NCBI RefSeq assembly: GCF_037042905.1
Contig: NC_087245.1
Location: forward strand, 30,878,001 to 30,942,000
Origin: Lytechinus pictus
Lineage: Eukaryota > Echinodermata > Echinoidea > Temnopleuroida > Toxopneustidae
Direction: 5' to 3'
DNA length: 64,000 bases
Under the pieces are notes generated by a model that was given only the letters and a program-made list of their open reading frames with translations, was not told the DNA's origin and did no database searches. The position numbers and the translations under genes are program-made. This document shows, piece by piece, positions 9,667 to 21,972 of this stretch; position 1 is the first letter of the stretch; each line of letters begins with the position of its first letter.

Positions 9667-12600
9667 TCAATAAGAATTCAGAATAAATTTTTTGATGAGT
9701 AATTTAAATCGGTTTAGATTAGCTGCCTCTTTTATTACTCTGTCCAGAGAATTCCAGAGTTTTGGTCCTGTGAAAAATACAGTTTTGCTAGAAAATACTG
9801 TTCTACTTTTGGGTAAGTGATAGTCATTTGAATGTCTCGTATTATATGAATGTAAAGTATTGTTTCTCATAAATTTCTTTTGTAGGACATTAGGTACGCT
9901 ATTTCTATCTAGCTGATACATGAATTGGAATAGTTGCAAGCGGTACAGGTCATTGACTTTAAGGATACGTTTATGACGAAACAATTCATCTGTATGAGCT
10001 CTAAAGGACATATTGCATATTATTCTCAGTACTTTTTTCTGAAGTAGCAAGACTTTATTGAGTCTCGTTTGAGAGGCATTACCCCATGCCAGAATTCCAT
10101 AATTAAGATATGGTAGAATTAATGCACAATACAACATGGATAGCGCCTGTGCTGGAAGAGCGTTTTTAAGCTTATTGATGACTCCAATATTTCTTGCCAC
10201 AGTTTTGCAAATATTGTTGATATGAGCATTCCACGTAAGCTTGTGATCAATAGTAAGACCTTAGAAGAATTTTGTTGTTTGCACTTCTTTGATTTCAGTA
10301 TTATCTAAAAGTATTTGATGCGGTAGATGTTTCAATGAATGACTAAAAAGCATATAATTAGTTTTTTGCAGATTCAATGACAGTTTGTTGGCTTTAATCC
10401 AGTTTGTTACTTTTTTTAATTCTGCATTCATAGTGCTCACAAGTACATGTGGATCATGATGTGTAAAGAAAATATTGGAATCATCAGCAAAGAGAATAAA
10501 TGAGAGAACATGAGATGAATTTTTCATATCATTAACATAAAGTACAAATAGCAAAGGGCCAAGAATACTACCTTGTGGAATTCCACAGGAAACTGGTCTT
10601 GTTGGAGATTCTGATTCATTTACTGTAACAAACTGAATTCTATCAGTAAGATAACTCCTAAACCATTGTAAAGCTGTCCCTCTGATACCGTAATTTGATA
10701 GCTTACATAATAGTATTTCATGATCTATTGTATCAAACGCTTTTGAGAAGTCGAGGAATAACCCTACGGTGTGATCAGAATCGTCAAAAGAAGTAGATAT
10801 TTTATTTATTAATGTCAATATAGCATGAGTTGTATTATGTTTTTCTCTAAAACCGAATTGATTATCACATATAATACTATATTTCTTCAGGAAAGCAACT
10901 GTCCTTTTATAAATTATCCTTTCAATAATTTTTGAGAACGAAGTTAACAAAGATATTGGGCGGTAATTACTAGTAATTAATTGGTCTCCCTTCTTGAAAA
11001 TGGGTATAACTTTAGCTATTTTCATCTTCTTTGGGACCTGGCCAAGCTGCAACGATAAATTAAATATATGAAGCAGAGGATCAGCAAGAGAATGTATAAT
11101 GTTTTTCACAACTCTATTTGTAATGCCATCATAACCGGGAGTCTTTTCTGCTTTCAAATTAAATACAATCTCAAGTAATTCTTCTCTATGAACTGGAGTA
11201 AGAAATATTGAACTTTCATTTTGTTTATCCAAAAAGTCCTTAAACGAATTTTCTACAGGCATAATATTTCCAGCTAACTTTGGTCCAATTTGAGAGAAAT
11301 ATGTATTAAATTCATTTGCTATAGAATGAGTATCTTCAACCATATTTCCATCTACACATAATTTATGAACAGCACTAGATTTGTTAATTTTGTTTAGGGC
11401 CCCATTTATTGTTTTCCATGTATTTTTAAGGTCGTTTTTATATGAATTTAATTTTTCTGAATAAAACCTCTTTTTTGCTATTCGGAGAGTAGTTGTTAAG
11501 GTATTTTTATAAGACGTGTATCTATTCCTTGAAATATCATTTGGATTTGATATATAAGAAACATACAGATTATTTTTCCGATTTATAGACCTTAATATCA
11601 ATTTTGAAACTCATGGGAGCTTTGGAACACGTTTATAATCGTTATTTCGATATTTCTTTAAAGGAACACAAGAATCTAAGCAGTCATTGAAAGATTTCAA
11701 AAATATGTCAAATGAGTCATCGACATTCACATTCGAGTTATAAACGTCAGACCAATCAACAGAGCTTAAATCTTCTTGAAGGCGTTCAATATTTTTATCA
11801 CTAAAGTTGCGACAGATCCTATATTTCTTTTCCATTTTTGCGAGTGATTGCATTGTTTGGATACGGGTAAAAATAAGAAAATGATCGGATATGTCTGTCG
11901 TTACAATGCCAGCTTTCGGAAGAGGATGAGAGTTACAGAATATATTATCTATAAGCGTAGCAGAATGATCAGTAATACGGGTTGGTCTAATAATAGGCAA
12001 AAAAGTAGAAGATAACATTAATTCAAGGAAATCATTTGTTAAAGAGTGATTACTGGTCAAGAGATTAATATTGAAATCACCAGTGATGATACAATTGTTA
12101 TTTATCAATTCTCTGTTTTGCAAAAGTTCATTAGTAGCAAGTAAAAAATCTTCTATACAAGAAGTTTGAGGAGGTCTGTAGATGACACCTATTAGAGTTT
12201 TCCTATCTATTTGAATTTTTACTTCTACAAATAAGGATTCGATGATTTTATTCATATATTCAAATTCATGTCTAATTGCATAATCAAATGAAGACGGAAT
12301 ATATAATGCTAGTCCACCTCCAATTTTATTTTTCCTATTGTTTATAACAATATCATAATTCGGGAGGGTGCATAAGGAATTCGGGGTTTCCGTGAACCAA
12401 GTTTCAGTAAGAGCAATAATTGGGGGATTGGCAAACTGTGTATTTTCTAATAATAATCGTAATTTCTCGAAGTTTTGGTTAGCGCTTCTTATATTCAAAT
12501 GCAAAATAAAAACATCATCTTCTCCAATCAATTTAGCATAGTCTTTGAATGAAGTTTCTGTATAATATGGAGAAGAGGAAAGATTGTATGCTTTATCATG

Positions 12601-12774
12601 AATATCGAATTCAACTTGAAGTTCATCAAAATTATTTGTAAGAATATCAGTAGAAAATCTATCAAATGGAGTATGATGATTTGAGATAACATTGCTTTTA
12701 TCTTGATGATTTAGTAATAAGAAATCATCATTATTCAGATGATAAAAGGGGAAATCACGCATATTATCCACCAT
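9667..12774 (-). pseudogene. LINE ORF2: endonuclease-reverse transcriptase with two in-frame stops
   Basis: The frame is continuous from 12774 to 9667 except for TGA at 11613-11611 and TAA at 10263-10261. The N-terminal part is an AP-like endonuclease: LHLNIRSANQN, ALTETWF, GDFNIN and the terminal SDHFLIF motif. The reverse transcriptase follows with KTPGYDGI, NYRPISLL, LDFSKAFDTIDH, CGIPQGSILGPLLF and the catalytic FADD box at 10491-10480. The C-terminal segment (LPYLNYGILAWG, LQKKVLRII) is the one found after the RT in CR1/L2/Jockey-like elements. Without stop read-through the copy cannot make a full protein. Confidence 0.85.
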
Positions 12775-13155
12775 TATGAAATATAATATATTGCAATTTT
12801 AAAACAAAATCTTTGTAAGCTAAGCATATAAAGCATTTTTTAGATTTGATACCATCATGACCCAAAATTCGAGTTCGGAAAATACTACAGTTGTAATAGT
12901 TAACAAAATAAAGATTATCTAATACAATTATTAACGGGCGATGAAGAATATTTGCACACAAAAATAAATAAAATGACCTCCATAAAATGTCTGGTATTGA
13001 AACATTATTGAAAGGGCAGTGAAGGAATGCAAAATATACCACGGAAAATAACACAGATATTGAACAATGCGAAAAATTTTGGGACGAGAATTTCATAATA
13101 AATGAAAAGAATACTGGAAAATCGAATAACATGGAATGGATGAAGGATAGTCCTA

Positions 13156-13974
13156 CTACAGTTTGGAAAAGTCCTCTCTGGAATGAATGATGATGGGTTG
13201 ACACTTCTCATCCTTCCTTACATAGATTCGGCCATTCTGGGTCCACAAGAACTTGTATCCGGCATCTCGGCGGGCCTTGTTGAGATCTTTCATTAGCTCC
13301 TTAGTGGAAGCGATCAAGTTTTCATTGAGGTAGATCTTGCCATCGCTGTTGTATCCAAGATATTTTGTGCTGAGGGTCTTCAGCTTTCTTCTTCCATCAT
13401 ACATGATGTTCCGAGCACGTCTTGTGGTGAATCGCACGATGATTGGACGGGCTCTGTTATCAGCTTGGCGCTTGGAACCCAGCCGATGAACCACATCGAA
13501 GTCGGATGCTGCAAGCTCTGGGCTGATGTGTTTTGCAATATTGAGTATGATCCTTTCAGGAACCTCTCCCGGTCGTTCTGGTACACCTGCCACCTCCAAG
13601 TTGACTCTCCTGTGGTACTGGTCAAGATCGTTAAGCTGGAAGGTCAACTCACTGAACCTCTTCTGAAGACAGATGTTCTGCTCCCTCAGTTCTCTGTTCT
13701 CCTTTTCAATCTTCTCGGCCTTCAACTTCATTTCCTCAAATTTCTCGTTGAGGAACGACAGCGAGTTGACAATGCTACTTTGTCCCTCTCGTACACTGTC
13801 GATCGACTGCTCCAAAACGGTCAGCTTAGCATTCAAGGAATTGGAGAGTTTCCCTAGCTCATCCTTGATTAGTGATAGAAGATAGCTCTCATTCGTCTCT
13901 ACGTCATCACCAGAGTTGTTTTTCGACGACTTTCTCTTCCCAGACATCGTTGACGTCACAATGACAGGAAACAA
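13156..13974 (-). CDS. LINE ORF1: coiled-coil RNA-binding protein
   Basis: A 272-aa protein, or 263 aa if translation begins at the second Met (13947, MSGKRKSSKNN). A long coiled coil occupies about residues 35-115 (LEQSIDSVREGQ through EKENRELREQN). An RRM-like region follows, with the typical ORF1 signature RRVNLEVAGVPERP at about 118-132 and VVHRLGSKR further on. Such proteins coat the element RNA and chaperone its reverse transcription. The reading frame is intact. It lies upstream of ORF2 on the same strand. Confidence 0.8.
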   Translation of the reverse strand: MFPVIVTSTMSGKRKSSKNNSGDDVETNESYLLSLIKDELGKLSNSLNAKLTVLEQSIDSVREGQSSIVNSLSFLNEKFEEMKLKAEKIEKENRELREQNICLQKRFSELTFQLNDLDQYHRRVNLEVAGVPERPGEVPERIILNIAKHISPELAASDFDVVHRLGSKRQADNRARPIIVRFTTRRARNIMYDGRRKLKTLSTKYLGYNSDGKIYLNENLIASTKELMKDLNKARRDAGYKFLWTQNGRIYVRKDEKCQPIIIHSREDFSKL

Positions 13975-14495
13975 TTAGAATTACGCGCACAAAGAATGGT
14001 TGCGCAAAGAGATACCAGTGATGCGTTCCATCCAGGCCAGTATGCGTTTAATGATGCGTTGCTAGGCAATGACGCGTAAATGAAGTTATTTTTAGAAGTT
14101 TATTGACACTTTCCTCTCCAAAATGATAGAAATTTCAAGCAAAAATCGTTCGATAATATCCAAATAAATTATCCAATTGAAAAATGAGTATATCCTTGAT
14201 ATCCGCTATCCAGTTTCTGATACAACCATATAAATCGTTTTCACAAAATGTCAGAAAACACGGCAAAATTGCACAAAATGTCAGAGCACTTTTAAAACAC
14301 GTCTGACCTCTCCAAAAATTCTTTACCTATAATATTTGGCAGTTAATCTTATTTAGCAGTTTTGGTTGAAAAAATAAGCGAAACTTTAAAATTTCTCATT
14401 TTACATCCGATTTTGATGAAGTGTTCAGTGTTATTCTAGTATTATTTTCCTCTATTCAAATCAATGTTTCTTTTTTTTGGGGGGTATGGTAGTGG

Positions 14496-14956
14496 ATCGT
14501 ATTACCGAACACTTTTCATGAATTCAATCATATCAAACACATTATTCTCATAAAATCCACCAAACTTTTAACATAAATAAACAATTACCTACAAAATATA
14601 AATATGTGAAAATTTTGCCGAAATCGTTTTTCCTTTATACGATATTAGCTTCTAATCAGACCCCTATTCACACGTGAAATATTTTGGTCACTTGAAAAAG
14701 GTATCGTATTACCGAACGTGTGTTTTCTATGGGAAAAGTTGAGAAAACAACAAAAACACTTATGAGCTATTTTGAACATATTTTATTAATATTGTTAGAA
14801 TATTAACACTTTGAAAATGTGTTTTTGACAATTTTTCATCCATTTCTATTTAAGTTCTCTTTGGAAGGATGTTGCAAAATTTAGAGCGTATGAATTTATT
14901 TTCTGATGCGTATGATGCGTGCGTTCGGTAATACAAGGCCGGTCGGTAATACAATC
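14496..14956. repeat. Cluster of GTTCGGTAATAC motifs, inverted layout
   Basis: The motif CGTATTACCGAAC lies at about 14498-14510 and 14704-14717. The opposite orientation (TTCGGTAATACAA, TCGGTAATACAA) lies at 14924-14936 and 14943-14955. Two copies point one way on the left and two the other way on the right. No coding potential lies between them. No flanking terminal repeats or duplication were identified. Confidence 0.55.
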
Positions 14957-15025
14957 ACTCATTATACTGTAAATTGAGGGATTCACTTGTGAGGTTTTTT
15001 TTTTAAACTCACTCGGTAGGATGGG

Positions 15026-15463
15026 TAGCCAGGTGGCTTCTTGAGAGTAAAAATCATTTACTAACGTAGGCTTACTCTAAACGAAGCCAGGGAGTCCTCC
15101 CTATTCATCTACGCGACGCTCGCGTCCGTAACGTTGGGGAAGTACAATAAGAAACAAGATGGCGGCGTAAACATCGGGCAAGTCTCTTCCGTCTTTTCAC
15201 AATATTTTTTTCATTTTTTTGATGAATTCTTGTTTTAAAAATAACAACGAGAGCGTAGAAATGTCTGAAATGAAGTTTTATCCCATGTACATCATGATTT
15301 AGAATTAGAGCTAGATCTTTTAGTTTTAGAAGTAGAAATCTCGGGGGCGAAAGTTTCAGGGTTTTTTGCGGTACACGCAGATGAATAGGGAGGACTCCCT
15401 GGCTTCGTTTAGAGTAAGCCTACGTTAGTAAATGATTTTTACTCTCAAGAAGCCGCCTGGCTA
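15026..15463. mobile_element. MITE with long terminal inverted repeats and 8-bp duplication
   Basis: The arms 15026-15113 and 15376-15463 are near-perfect inverted repeats of about 88 bp starting TAGCCAGG(T/C)GGCTTC. The direct repeat AGGATGGG sits immediately outside at 15018-15025 and 15464-15471. An 8-bp duplication is typical of hAT-type (also P-type) elements. The 260-bp interior has no ORF. Few arm mismatches imply recent insertion. Confidence 0.85.
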
Positions 15464-15479
15464 AGGATGGGGGGGGGGG

Positions 15480-15690
15480 GTCAGGTGTCCGGACACTTTG
15501 TTTTTGAAGCCTTCTTTTTTGTCTTTGGATTACACTAAAAATATGAATTCAATAGTTGTAATCATCTTCTATTTTGTTCTTTATACTATTTCCTAACATT
15601 TTGTACCAAAAATTGATGAAACTTCGCTTGTTTGCCTTGTAAATTTTTCAAATGACTTTCTAAAATTGATCGTCCGGACACACAACTGGG
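15480..15690. repeat. Pair of GTGTCCGGAC palindromic motifs
   Basis: GTGTCCGGACAC occurs at about 15486-15497 and GTCCGGACACAC at about 15671-15682. With only two copies this may be chance or the ends of a short unrecognised repeat. Confidence 0.3.
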
Positions 15691-16670
15691 TATACATTAA
15701 ACCAGCACACATTTTGAGACCTTACCATTGCAACACTTGAGCTCGCTAGACACAGAGAAACTCTCAGAATAGGCAGATTATGTAAAAGGACACTGATGTG
15801 TGGGGTCTACACGAGAAGAGAAGATACTCTAGTGTAGCTCTGCATGGACCGACCTCCCGTAACAAGTCGGCGATCGGGACGTTCCTGGCCTGAGGCTGAG
15901 CTGAGCAGCACGTCTCAGTCTGATCTCAGCTCCGTTGTTGGCGTTTAGCCGTTGTCTCAGAAAAAGCGCCTGTAGGAGAGGTTTATCATCTTCCTCTGGT
16001 TTCCATGAATTGTTTTAAAAGTCAATATCCTTGTTTGATGTTGAAGCTAACAATGATAAATGAATTAATTACTCGCAACAGTAATTAACAGGCAAAACTT
16101 GGATGGTTTTGTTCGATGATACACCGGTGCTCTCGCCGTCCTCGCCGAGCCGTGTCAGGTGACCGTTGTTTATTTATCTACCGCCAGCTTTCGACAGAAG
16201 ACAGAGAATGTGCGATATCAAAATGTTTGATATTCGGGCTGAAAATCATTTCTAATTAAAAATAGAGTGAAATTCACCGATCAAAATTCTGAAATTTCAT
16301 CAAAATCTGATTAAAAGTAACGAATTTATTGAATCTTAAAGTATAGCAATATTTTTGTTTAATACAGCAATGGAAATCGTCATGAATATTCATTAGGTGG
16401 GCTGACGATGTTACATTCCCATTTTACTTTTCTATGTTATAGTATTACATGAAATCATAATTATTTCATATTTTCATACATGTGTATGATAATATCCTCC
16501 GTATCATAAAATAAGTTGCAGCAATAGATATCTCATGCAGTAAATCAGTTTCCTCGAATTTGATTTGTTCTTGGATGACAAAGTTTGAAGAAACATAAAG
16601 TGAAGGCAGCTACAAGATATTGTCAGAAAAGATATGAGTAAAAAAAACTGAATGTTTCTAAATCACCAGG
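15691..16670. other. Intergenic, repeat-like, no gene seen
   Basis: No open frame with a recognisable domain. The part around 16380-16440 (TGAATATTCATTAGGTGGGC) looks like dispersed repeat sequence known from marine deuterostomes. This is from memory and unverified. Confidence 0.35.
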
Positions 16671-16675
16671 ACCCA

Positions 16676-16966
16676 CTAGCGTACCTACGGGGGGCAGGGG
16701 GCAATCTGCCCCCCTGACTAGCCACAACCCATGCAAAGACCTTTTTTTCCCCTGACGAGCCTGAAGACCTTTATTGCCCCCCTTACGAGCTTGAAGACCT
16801 TTTTTTTTTTTTTTTTTTTTTTTTTTTGCCTGTCAATTTTTTTTCCTGGTACAAAAACCTTTATTTGTGATTGAAGACCTTTTTTTTTTTTTTTTTGCTT
16901 GTCAAATTTTTTGGTGGACGGTTTTGCCCCCCCCCCCCCCCTGTGGAAAATCCTAGGTACGCCACG
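16676..16966. repeat. Dispersed repeat with GCGTACCTA ends and G/C and T homopolymers
   Basis: The left end is AGCGTACCTACGGGGGGCAG and the right end is the inverse, CCTAGGTACGCCAC. Inside are several copies of GAAGACCTTT followed by T-runs (16801-16827, 16880-16896) and a C-run (16928-16941). Similar fragments recur in the window at about 37089, 43740 and 49850. Confidence 0.5.
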
Positions 16967-17760
16967 TACTGCCAGGTCCGGACGGGTTACATCCACGTGT
17001 TTTGCTTGAACTGGCATCTGTTCTTGCAAAACCTTTGAGTATTATCTACTTGAACTCAATTGCATCAGGCGTAGTCCCAAGTGGAAGAAAGCCAATGTTA
17101 TTATAGTGCAGTGTTCAAGAAGGGAGATCGTAAACTCCCGTCTTTCTTTATCTGTTCCAGTCATATTATTTTCAGCCCGGAATACCCCTGTAACTATGAT
17201 AATGGGGTTCAACGAAACAACACATATTAATATACGCGATGTGTCATTTACAATTTGTATCTTGCCATTTTTCCATTTACCGTGCTTATACTTTCAAACT
17301 AAAAAGCAAGGATAGTAGAAGGTTATAATCATTTTAGATATATGGTTTTGTAAAAGAACAGAAACGATTTACAATACTATTTATCATTATATTATTATTT
17401 CAGAATAAATTCTCCAATATTTCAACTTTAAATTTAGGTAATTAACACTGGTAAATTAAAATTGTTCTTAAAGTATATAACATTATCTTATTTTAGTTAA
17501 ACAATACCTGCTTAGATCATAATGCATTTTTACTAGGTTGGATATAATTATAAGGGTGAGAAGGATGGCTGAGAACATTATAGGTCAATGGCATCAATTC
17601 AACTTTTTACTTGAAATTTTTACATTCAGTATATGCCTATATCACTGATAAAAAACTACTACAAATTGATGTAGGCCATTTTATGCCATTTTCCTTTTTT
17701 CTTTGTTTAATAATTTTATTTTGTCATGACGGTTAAACATTTACTTTCGCATATGGGCAT
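16967..17760. other. Intergenic, no gene seen
   Basis: AT-rich DNA between the GCGTACCTA repeat and the GGTAACTGACATTAC field. No coding potential is visible. Confidence 0.4.
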
Positions 17761-17765
17761 TTTCA

Positions 17766-20558
17766 CGGTAACTGACATTACACGGCACAATGTTTTCACA
17801 CCTTTCATTGTGTGTATCTCTAAAACAACAAATGATGGGAGTTTGCTTTTGATAGAGTTAATAAAGTGAACCTTGCTGTATACTCTGATACTAAGTTTTC
17901 CTATGTAACCACATTTTTTTACGCATCAGCAAGCAAAAATGTGTTGGTAACTGACATTACGCAAAAGGACATGCAATTTCAGGGTGTTCATTAAATTGAA
18001 ATATCTCATGTCCCTGAGTAGATAGAGTAATAATTTGAATATGTAAATATACCTCCGTTACTAGGTTAAGATGTGTCAAAATATTAAACAATTCGTTTTT
18101 GTCTTTTGGGGGCTATGATAGTTTTTCCACAACCATGCTGGTAACTGACATTACGGTAACTGACATTACACTTATTTTGCCATAGAGATAACACATGGAA
18201 GTCAAATGTGTGGAATCATTGCATTGTATCTTCTGTGCAGGGCTTCACATGAAAGTGAGCTTGATGTGGAAGTATACCCGAGTTTCTAGGAACATTTCAA
18301 TTAAAAAACTTTTTCTTTTCCTTAATTCCTTTCTTTGATTTGAACATTTTTATCATTACTTGTCGGTAACTGACAGTACACATTAACATTTACCAGTGCT
18401 ATATGATTTCAAAAGGCATAATTTTCTTGGTACTTATATGTAAGGCTTTTTAAAATCATAAAAGTTTCATAATACTTCACATTTTTTATCATCAAAATAT
18501 AAGAAATGTATGTTTTACTTACTCGGGGGGGGGGGCGGTGGGGTCATAGCAGCTACATGTTTTCCTATAGTAATTTAATATTGCATTGACTGTACACATG
18601 GATTTTTCTGACTATACACCCATAATATATTCATCAGTTTTATATTGACTTTTTAAACCTTTTCCTTCTCCAACCTCCCCCTCCCCTCAAAAAAGGCAAA
18701 ATGAATAAGGGTCTCCTCCCCTAGGCTACATGTACCCCTCCCCCGAATCTCATGCAGCCATGTAGTTTTATTGATTTCTATTCTGGTCAGTGCAAGCAAT
18801 GCTTGTTCATATCTGTCGGATTTCAATTCTCTTCATAATTTGTTTAATCATTTTCTTTGCTAATTTCTTTTATAAGCTGTCAACAAAAAATAATCTCCAG
18901 CTTCTAAACTGAAACTGAACTATTTGTAAATTTGAAGAAAAAAACCCCACAGTTTTAGTAGATCCATGCAACATTGATCAGAACTGTCAAATTTCACTTT
19001 TCATCTATACTTGTAAACCAAATACAAAATTGTATCACACATCCACACTACTAACAGGTATAAAAACCAGGAATTTACTTTTAGCGAGGCAATGCTCAAA
19101 AGAATCCTAGAAACTAAAAAGGGACCCTGGAAATCCCCTTCATCACAATATTAAGCTTTAAAAATGTTGCAGATTTAGGCAATAGGTTGGGAAAAGTACC
19201 CCCTACCCCCCCCCCCCCCGAAAACCAAACAAAAATTGTCTGATACAAACAATTAGGTACTTGGTAAGTGCATGTACAAAACAATTTCATAGTAATTTTT
19301 TTTGCACGATGGGAATGCAACTTCCTTCATAATTTTATATAGTATTCCTTGTGAACTATACCTTTTAAAAGTCAATTGCAAGCTCCTTCTGGTGTGACTT
19401 TTAAAGTGAAAGACTTAAATAACAAGTATACAATATTTCTTCACCATAAAATTGACCACATATTTGCATTTCAATATTGGTATCCAACGTTTTATCATGG
19501 TAACTGACATTACATCTCGGTAACTGACACATATCGAAAACTTGTATGCAGTGTACCGGACATGTAAAAACATAGCAGACGACGTTTGCAGACCTCGCGA
19601 TCATCGTATGACTAGTGGTGCGGAATGTTCCATTGCGGCTTTATGGGGGAAATAGCATTACAGAGGGATAAAATGTATACACAGATAATGTTTCAGCGTT
19701 GATTCGCAATATTTTGAGTCAATTTTCATGAATTATCGTTCTTTGAACATTAAAACATCATTATACAATGAAAAAAATAAGCAAAACTTAATTTTCAGAC
19801 TTAGCTATGCAGTGGTAAGCTAGGATGCACCCCTCGTATACATAATGGACCCGTCACGAGTGTAGGTTTGCTCTTCGGACATCACTATCACAAAGAAAAT
19901 CTCCTCTGATTTGATGATAAAAGTGCCCTATTTCCTTATTAACCAATCTCCATGGTTCTTTCATGAGTATTTGCCTTACAATGTGCCCTTTATTGTAATC
20001 TGGGCGGAAATTCATGATACCACCACCCACCGATGTGACGACGGAAATAATCCACCCGGGTACTATAAAAATGTCCCCCAAACCCATTATCCCAATACAT
20101 ATTCCTGACTATGGATGGTTTCTAGCGATTTTAATGTAATAAAGTGCCATATTTCCCACCAATTGAATGTAAAAAAAATTATGGTCATCTGATAGAAGAA
20201 GTTGTTACCATTCATTTCAGGGGGGCGGAAATTCTATCTGAATCAACGCTTGTCCTTGATACACATTTGTTTGTGAAAAAAGGGTATAATGCAAGGGAAT
20301 TCTGCGTGTTATAAGGGTGCGCGCGTGCAGCGAGGACCTTCTGTCCGCTAGTTTTCCATATGTACATTTTCCACTTGGTAACTGACATTACATACATTTA
20401 ATGGTACCCTATGGCTTCATTGTTAATTGGTAATCTTTAATTTTGGTGTAGAAGGGAGGGGTGTTACCTAGAGAGGAAATCTACCAAGTTTCATATAATA
20501 TATCCTCTTTTCCAGGAAATGAGAAAAAAGTTCATGTTTTTGGTAATTGACATTACAT
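17766..20558 (+). repeat. Field of nine direct GGTAACTGACATTAC motifs
   Basis: Copies start at 17767, 17946, 18140, 18155 (abutting the previous one), 18365 (GACAGTAC variant), 19499, 19519 (shortened), 20377 and 20542 (GGTAATTGACATTAC). All are on +, usually followed by ACA or AT. There are two dense groups separated by about 1.1 kb without copies. No convincing ORF lies inside, and I could not find terminal inverted repeats. The arrangement resembles the subterminal iterons of the transposon at 1140-7189, so a non-autonomous or decayed relative is plausible. Confidence 0.6.
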
Positions 20559-20754
20559 ACCATATCACATACTTCATCAATGTTTTTTTATCAGATGAAT
20601 AAATTACTGGTGTTTCTTTCTGTGGGATTTTAAAAGGTGTTATAATAGCAAGCTAAATCACAGGCAAAAACATCATGATCAAACCTGTTCTTTAAAAATC
20701 TGTCAAAACAAAATATGTATCAATATACTATTTTCAACACTAATTTGTATCCAT

Positions 20755-20800
20755 ACTTTGGCAGCCATTTTGAAATAAAAAATGGCTGCCAGAGTCGGAA
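20755..20800. repeat. Short hairpin, GGCAGCCATTTT inverted repeat
   Basis: TTTGGCAGCCATTTT and AAAAAATGGCTGCCAGAG form a stem of about 12 bp with a short loop. No role is evident. Confidence 0.4.
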
Positions 20801-21311
20801 AAAAATGTTGTCTCAGAAACTTCAGGTCTTGTTTTATTACAAAACTTAAAGCATTTGACATGAATATCAACTTCATTTTTTTGCCTCTGTGTCCATCTGT
20901 GGTGAAAATGCCCATATGTAGATATTTTAGTATATTTTCTTTTTAATAAGCAAATCTTGCTGATCAAGCAGTTTTCATAACATCCCACCGGGCTATATAA
21001 TCTTGTAATTTTGCTCAGCCCTATATAAGACATAGATTTTTTATTATCTTAGAGAGCAATAAAGTTTATTGCAGCACTAACAGATATTGCAACTATGACC
21101 TTTCTTACTATAAGTGAAGATCAATAATCAATTCAATTCAAATAAACATTATTATTTTCTTGGGAAAGCCCCCATGCCCCTGCTTGTCCCCTCAGTGACA
21201 GGGGTAGGTCAAACCTTCCTCGGCCAATATTATTTTGGACACTTTTTTTTTTCTTTTTGGTATAGTTTGTCGACAATCAGTTTGTCGATATACGTATCAT
21301 TTTGGTCTAAT

Positions 21312-21556
21312 TACACTGCAAAAACTCTGGTGTTGATTTAACACCAGCCCGGAACCTATTATGCCCACACCAGAGAAGTGTTAAACAACACCAGTTTCGT
21401 TTTGGTCTAACACCATATAGGTGTTTATACAACACCAATTAGTATCAAAACAGCATCGGTTTGAATCCAAACTGGTGTTGTTTCAATACTTTTCTGGTGT
21501 GGACATATATAGATTCCGGGCTGGTGTTAAATCAACACCGGGGTTTTTGCAGTGTA
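21312..21556. mobile_element. Palindromic MITE, TACACTGCAAAAAC ends
   Basis: About 65 bp at each end are inverted copies (TACACTGCAAAAACTC... against TACACTGCAAAAACCC...). They include GGTGTTGATTTAACACCAGC, itself a nested hairpin. The interior repeats ACACCA/TGGTGT throughout. There is no ORF. Related elements are at 23781-24031 and about 59885-60090. Confidence 0.75.
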
Positions 21557-21636
21557 CCATTTAGCCTAATTACCAGTTTTAGGCCAATTAGGCTGTATAG
21601 GCCCTACGCATTCCGCACTATCCACTTGGTCTGAAA

Positions 21637-21715
21637 TAATAATAATAATAATGTTAATAATGATGATAATAATAATAATAATGATAATGATAATAATGCT
21701 AATAATAATAATAGG
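21637..21715. repeat. AAT/GAT microsatellite
   Basis: Imperfect AATAATAAT and AATGATAAT units, about 80 bp. It adjoins the 3' end of the SINE on -, consistent with a SINE tail. Confidence 0.7.
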
Positions 21716-21972
21716 CATTAGTACAGCGCAATCTATGTAGAAACTATATATTCCGAGCTGGCGTATTGTTATTACCCCTGCTTTAGCTCGAGCTGCCTTT
21801 TAGCGCTCGTGCATTCATGGAATTAATCCTGCCGGGTTCCCATTTACCTCACCTGGGTCGAGTGCATGGATACATTTCTTGCTAAAGGAAAACACGCCAT
21901 GGCTAGGATTTGAACCCACGACCCTCTGTTTGAAAGGCGAGAGTCAGAACCACTAGACCACGACGCGCCACA
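21716..21972 (-). repeat. tRNA-headed SINE
   Basis: Read on -, it begins GTGGCGCGTCGTGGTCTAG with B-box-like GGGTTCAAATC. It then shows the family body (CATGGCGTGTTTTCCTTTAG, CACTCGACCCAGGTGAGG). The same family occurs at about 32090, 42838 and 60828. Confidence 0.7.

Larger units (their letters stand above)
9309..14000 (-). mobile_element. Non-LTR retrotransposon (LINE), CR1/L2-like
   Basis: A nearly full-length LINE on -. It has ORF1 (13974-13156), a spacer of about 380 bp, then ORF2 (12774-9667) with endonuclease, reverse transcriptase and a C-terminal region. About 360 bp of 3' untranslated sequence ends in AT-rich ATCAATAAATAAATCAAT-type DNA near 9309. This order and the AP-like endonuclease place it in the Jockey/CR1/L2 part of the non-LTR tree. 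ORF2 has only two in-frame stops (TGA at 11613-11611, TAA at 10263-10261) and no frameshift, so it is a young but disabled copy. Both outer ends are estimates. Confidence 0.85.

Noticed and set aside
12764-13204. 146-codon open frame on - between LINE ORF1 and ORF2
   Set aside because: Out of frame with both ORFs, compositionally biased and without a domain; probably the inter-ORF spacer.
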